A stretch of DNA of 7,935 nucleotides. Origin: Dehalococcoidia bacterium (GTDB lineage Bacteria > Chloroflexota > Dehalococcoidia > E44-bin15 > DAOWNJ01). The stretch lies in contig DAOWNJ010000039.1 of assembly GCA_030642645.1 (NCBI GenBank), positions 1-7,935 of the forward strand, read 5' to 3'. Within the stretch, counting starts at the first letter, position 1, and the number at the start of each line of letters is the position of its first letter. Shown here in pieces: positions 6,067-7,935 of this stretch. The notes under the pieces were generated by a model. It made no database searches and was not told the DNA's origin. It was given only the letters and a program-made list of their open reading frames with translations. The position numbers and the translations under genes were made by a program.

Positions 6067-7242
6067 ATGGTGCCACTTGCCCGCTCTCCTGTTAACAGGG
6101 GTTTAAGAAAGGCAATCGACCTTCTATTTGTTGTAGAGCCCGCCTGGGTGATTGCTGCGCTGGCTGCCATATGTCTTTTGGTCAGCCTTGGAGTCGAAGG
6201 CCCCTGGATATGGGTTGCGCTGGCGGTCATCCTGCTTCCTTTCCCACTTCGTTTGTGGCGATACCATCGCCTCAGCTTCGGTACCCCCTTCGATATTCCC
6301 ATCGCCATCTTCTTGCTGGGCATCTTCGTGGGGTTATGGGTCTCAGGGGATATTGCCCTCAGCCTTAGGGCGTTTGCGACCTTTATCGCCTGTGCCTCTT
6401 TCTACTATACCATGGTCAATTATTCTGAGGCCGGCCGGCTGCTTAAGTGGGGACTCCCGATATACGCCCTCATTGTAGCGGTGGTGGCCATCTTTGCCTT
6501 TGGTCAGGGGCCCTCTGCTGGCAGCGGAACAGGCTTTCTAAACTCCTGGGCATATAGCCTGGCCCAGTCATTGCCTGACCTGCCCATTACGCTGGGTATC
6601 TCTGGACTTGCCCTCAACCTGGTGGTTGTTGCGGCTATCTGCCTTGGCCTTGTCATCTTCACCAAAAGGCGATCCCTCCGCGCCGTAACCATCCCCGCAT
6701 TTTTATTCTTTTTGTGCACCTTGACTTTGGAAAATCAGGCCTCGCTGGCTCGGTTTTTCACCGGGGAGAGCATCCAGGGCCGCATCCCATTGTGGACGGC
6801 GACATTCGAGATGATGAACGGTTACCACATCTTCACCGGCATCGGCCTAGGTTACTGGGCGGTGGTATATAACCCTGAAATGACCCCCCTCTGCATCACC
6901 CACCCCCATAATGCCTATCTCCAGCTCTATGCTGATGTTGGTATCCTAGGATTGGTAGCGCTAATTCTGGCAATTATCGTAGTTGTAAGGCTTTCCTGGA
7001 GGATATTGAGGTCACCCCGTGATAACCCCTGGTACGGGTTTGGCATCGGGGTGGTGATGGCTATCGCGGCCACGGCCGTTGCAAGCATTGTCATAAGCGC
7101 ATCATTCGGGATACCGGTCGCAGGAGAGTGCGACTATCGCTACCTAGCATCACCCATCTTGTGGGTACTGGGGGCTCTCCTGGTGATTGCATATCGTTCA
7201 TTGAGCAGCCCGAATCTCTCTCCCAAGCTCGAGGGCAGATAG
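6067..7242 (+). CDS. O-antigen ligase/polymerase family membrane protein (Wzy/WaaL type)
   Basis: This 391-residue protein has roughly ten hydrophobic segments: by eye about 26-42, 45-60, 76-93, 101-117, 130-146, 180-198, 207-221, 288-308, 325-346 and 360-376. A large outer loop at about 222-287 carries the diagnostic sequence. Seen in that loop: GRIPLWTATFEM (R239) and GIGLGYWAVVY, then THPHNAYLQLYADVGILGL (H279, H281, N282), the PF04932 hallmark. The conserved arginine and histidine are those implicated in catalysis in WaaL-type enzymes. Role by family: polymerising or transferring lipid-linked glycan to an acceptor on the outer membrane face; ligase and polymerase cannot be told apart from sequence. 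The start is ATG at 6067, since a TAG at 6049-6051 closes the frame upstream. The ribosome binding site is weak (AGGA 13 bases away, AGGG only 2 bases away); a GTG as the next codon is an alternative start. Confidence 0.92.
   Translation: MVPLARSPVNRGLRKAIDLLFVVEPAWVIAALAAICLLVSLGVEGPWIWVALAVILLPFPLRLWRYHRLSFGTPFDIPIAIFLLGIFVGLWVSGDIALSLRAFATFIACASFYYTMVNYSEAGRLLKWGLPIYALIVAVVAIFAFGQGPSAGSGTGFLNSWAYSLAQSLPDLPITLGISGLALNLVVVAAICLGLVIFTKRRSLRAVTIPAFLFFLCTLTLENQASLARFFTGESIQGRIPLWTATFEMMNGYHIFTGIGLGYWAVVYNPEMTPLCITHPHNAYLQLYADVGILGLVALILAIIVVVRLSWRILRSPRDNPWYGFGIGVVMAIAATAVASIVISASFGIPVAGECDYRYLASPILWVLGALLVIAYRSLSSPNLSPKLEGR
7231..7235 (+). promoter_or_regulatory. Shine-Dalgarno site for the DUF1616 gene
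   Basis: GAGGG lies inside the last codons of the ligase gene, 6 bases before the GTG at 7242. It supports this non-ATG start, which would otherwise be missed because the next in-frame ATG lies about 100 codons in. Confidence 0.65.
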
Positions 7243-7935
7243 TGGAACTCATAATTATTGTCGTATTATCACTGGTGTTGGTGCCGCTGGCCCTGCTAAC
7301 CTCAGGGGTGGCGAGGATCATCCTCGGGCTTTTATTTGTCCTCTTCTTCCCAGGCTATACCCTGATAGCAGCCCTGTTCCCCAGGAAGGGAAGCCTCAGT
7401 GGCGTTGAGCGCCTGGCATTAAGCCTCGGTCTTTCCATAGCTGTAGTTCCCCTTATAGGGCTTGTCCTCAACTACGCCCCCTGGGGGATCACGGCTTGTT
7501 CTTTCCTCTTCTCCATCCTGGGATTTGTGGTCATTATGGCGGCTATAGCCCTGTACCGGCGTAGAAGGCTACCCTCAGAGGTGCGATTCGAGCCAGACCT
7601 CAAGATCAGGCCACCGGCCCTATCATGGAGAAAGCGGAGCCGCATGGACTGGGCAATTACCGGACTGCTTGCCATTGCAGTAGCTGGGGCGATAGGGGTG
7701 CTTATCTGGACAGTAGCCACACCAAAGGTGGGGGAGGCATTTACCGAGTTTTATATCCTGGAGGCGGAGGAGACGGCCGGTCGTTATCCCCAGGAGCTCA
7801 CCCTTGGTGAGGAGGGGGTGGTGACCCTGGGCATAGTAAATCATGAATACCAGGATGTGGACTACTGGGTGGTGGTGAGCATCAATGAGGAGGAAATACA
7901 GGATATAGGGCTGATAAACCTGGAGCATGGTGAGA
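7242..7935 (+). CDS. DUF1616 family membrane protein (3' truncated by the window edge)
   Basis: Reading from GTG at 7242 gives 231 residues open to the window end. Seen: four closely spaced hydrophobic segments (about 3-19, 23-45, 57-77 and 82-103), including GLLFVLFFPGYTLIAALFP (about 29-47). A basic cytoplasmic-looking loop (about 105-134, with YRRRR and WRKRSR) follows, then a fifth segment (about 137-158). The soluble domain then begins with EAFTEFYILEAEETAGRYP and GEEGVVTLGIVNHEYQDVDY (about 189-208). FFPGYTL, F(T)EFYIL and GIVNHEY are the pattern I know from DUF1616 (PF07760), usually about 300-340 residues, so about a quarter is missing. The GTG overlaps the ligase TAG by one base, so the two are translationally coupled. 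The biochemical function is unknown; coupling suggests it works with the ligase at the outer membrane face. Confidence 0.88.
   Translation, partial: MELIIIVVLSLVLVPLALLTSGVARIILGLLFVLFFPGYTLIAALFPRKGSLSGVERLALSLGLSIAVVPLIGLVLNYAPWGITACSFLFSILGFVVIMAAIALYRRRRLPSEVRFEPDLKIRPPALSWRKRSRMDWAITGLLAIAVAGAIGVLIWTVATPKVGEAFTEFYILEAEETAGRYPQELTLGEEGVVTLGIVNHEYQDVDYWVVVSINEEEIQDIGLINLEHGE

Noticed and set aside
6048..6323. 91-codon - strand frame overlapping the divergent region and the ligase start
   Set aside because: It is a basic, serine- and threonine-rich translation typical of the antisense of a membrane protein gene; no domain.
6429..6436. GGCCGGCC palindrome in the ligase gene
   Set aside because: It is an eight-base palindrome explained by ordinary codons for a membrane protein; no second copy or context suggests a site-specific recombination or binding role.
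7623..7928. 101-codon - strand frame and shorter + strand frames at the right end
   Set aside because: They overlap the DUF1616 gene, whose family motifs and coupling to the ligase stop codon decide the true frame.

Overview
The window is a piece of a prokaryotic surface-glycan (polysaccharide or glycoprotein-glycan) locus. It holds seven protein-coding genes, densely packed, and the first and last run off the edges. I see no rRNA, tRNA, CRISPR array, insertion sequence or integration site. No gene-free stretch reaches 300 bases; the longest is the 161-base divergent intergenic region at 5906-6066.

Layout. On the + strand, 2-3257 carries the C-terminal part of a class I SAM-dependent methyltransferase, a GT-B fold family 4-like glycosyltransferase and a polysaccharide pyruvyl transferase-family protein. 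On the - strand, 5905-3240 carries a Wzx/MATE-like polysaccharide flippase followed by a FrhB/FdhB-type iron-sulfur protein ('coenzyme F420 hydrogenase/dehydrogenase beta subunit' family). The last gene meets the pyruvyl transferase tail to tail with an 18-base overlap. On the + strand again, 6067-7935 carries an O-antigen ligase/polymerase (Wzy/WaaL-type) membrane protein, then, with a one-base stop/start overlap and a GTG start, the N-terminal 231 residues of a DUF1616 membrane protein.

How the genes fit together (inference from family roles). The glycosyltransferase builds a lipid-linked glycan, and the methyltransferase, the pyruvyl transferase-like protein and possibly the FeS protein decorate or redox-modify its sugars. 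The flippase moves the lipid-linked unit across the membrane, and the ligase/polymerase polymerises or transfers it on the outer face. DUF1616 is probably a membrane partner at that last step. No phosphoglycosyl transferase, nucleotide-sugar synthesis gene or chain-length regulator is in view, so the locus must extend beyond the window.

Organism. Several genes have good Shine-Dalgarno sites, GTG and TTG starts occur, a TATAAT hexamer sits in the divergent region, and AGG/AGA and ATA codons are common. DUF1616 and FrhB-like proteins next to glycan genes are typical of archaea and of Chloroflexota such as Dehalococcoidia. I lean to a Chloroflexota-like bacterium, with an archaeon as the main alternative; this is a weak inference. 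The left part looks more AT-rich than the right part.

The most interesting non-coding signals are a perfectly palindromic ATTATAAT that could be a shared -10 element for both divergent transcripts, a GNRA-tetraloop hairpin just ahead of the flippase Shine-Dalgarno site, and a terminator-like hairpin plus T6 run inside the pyruvyl transferase gene.
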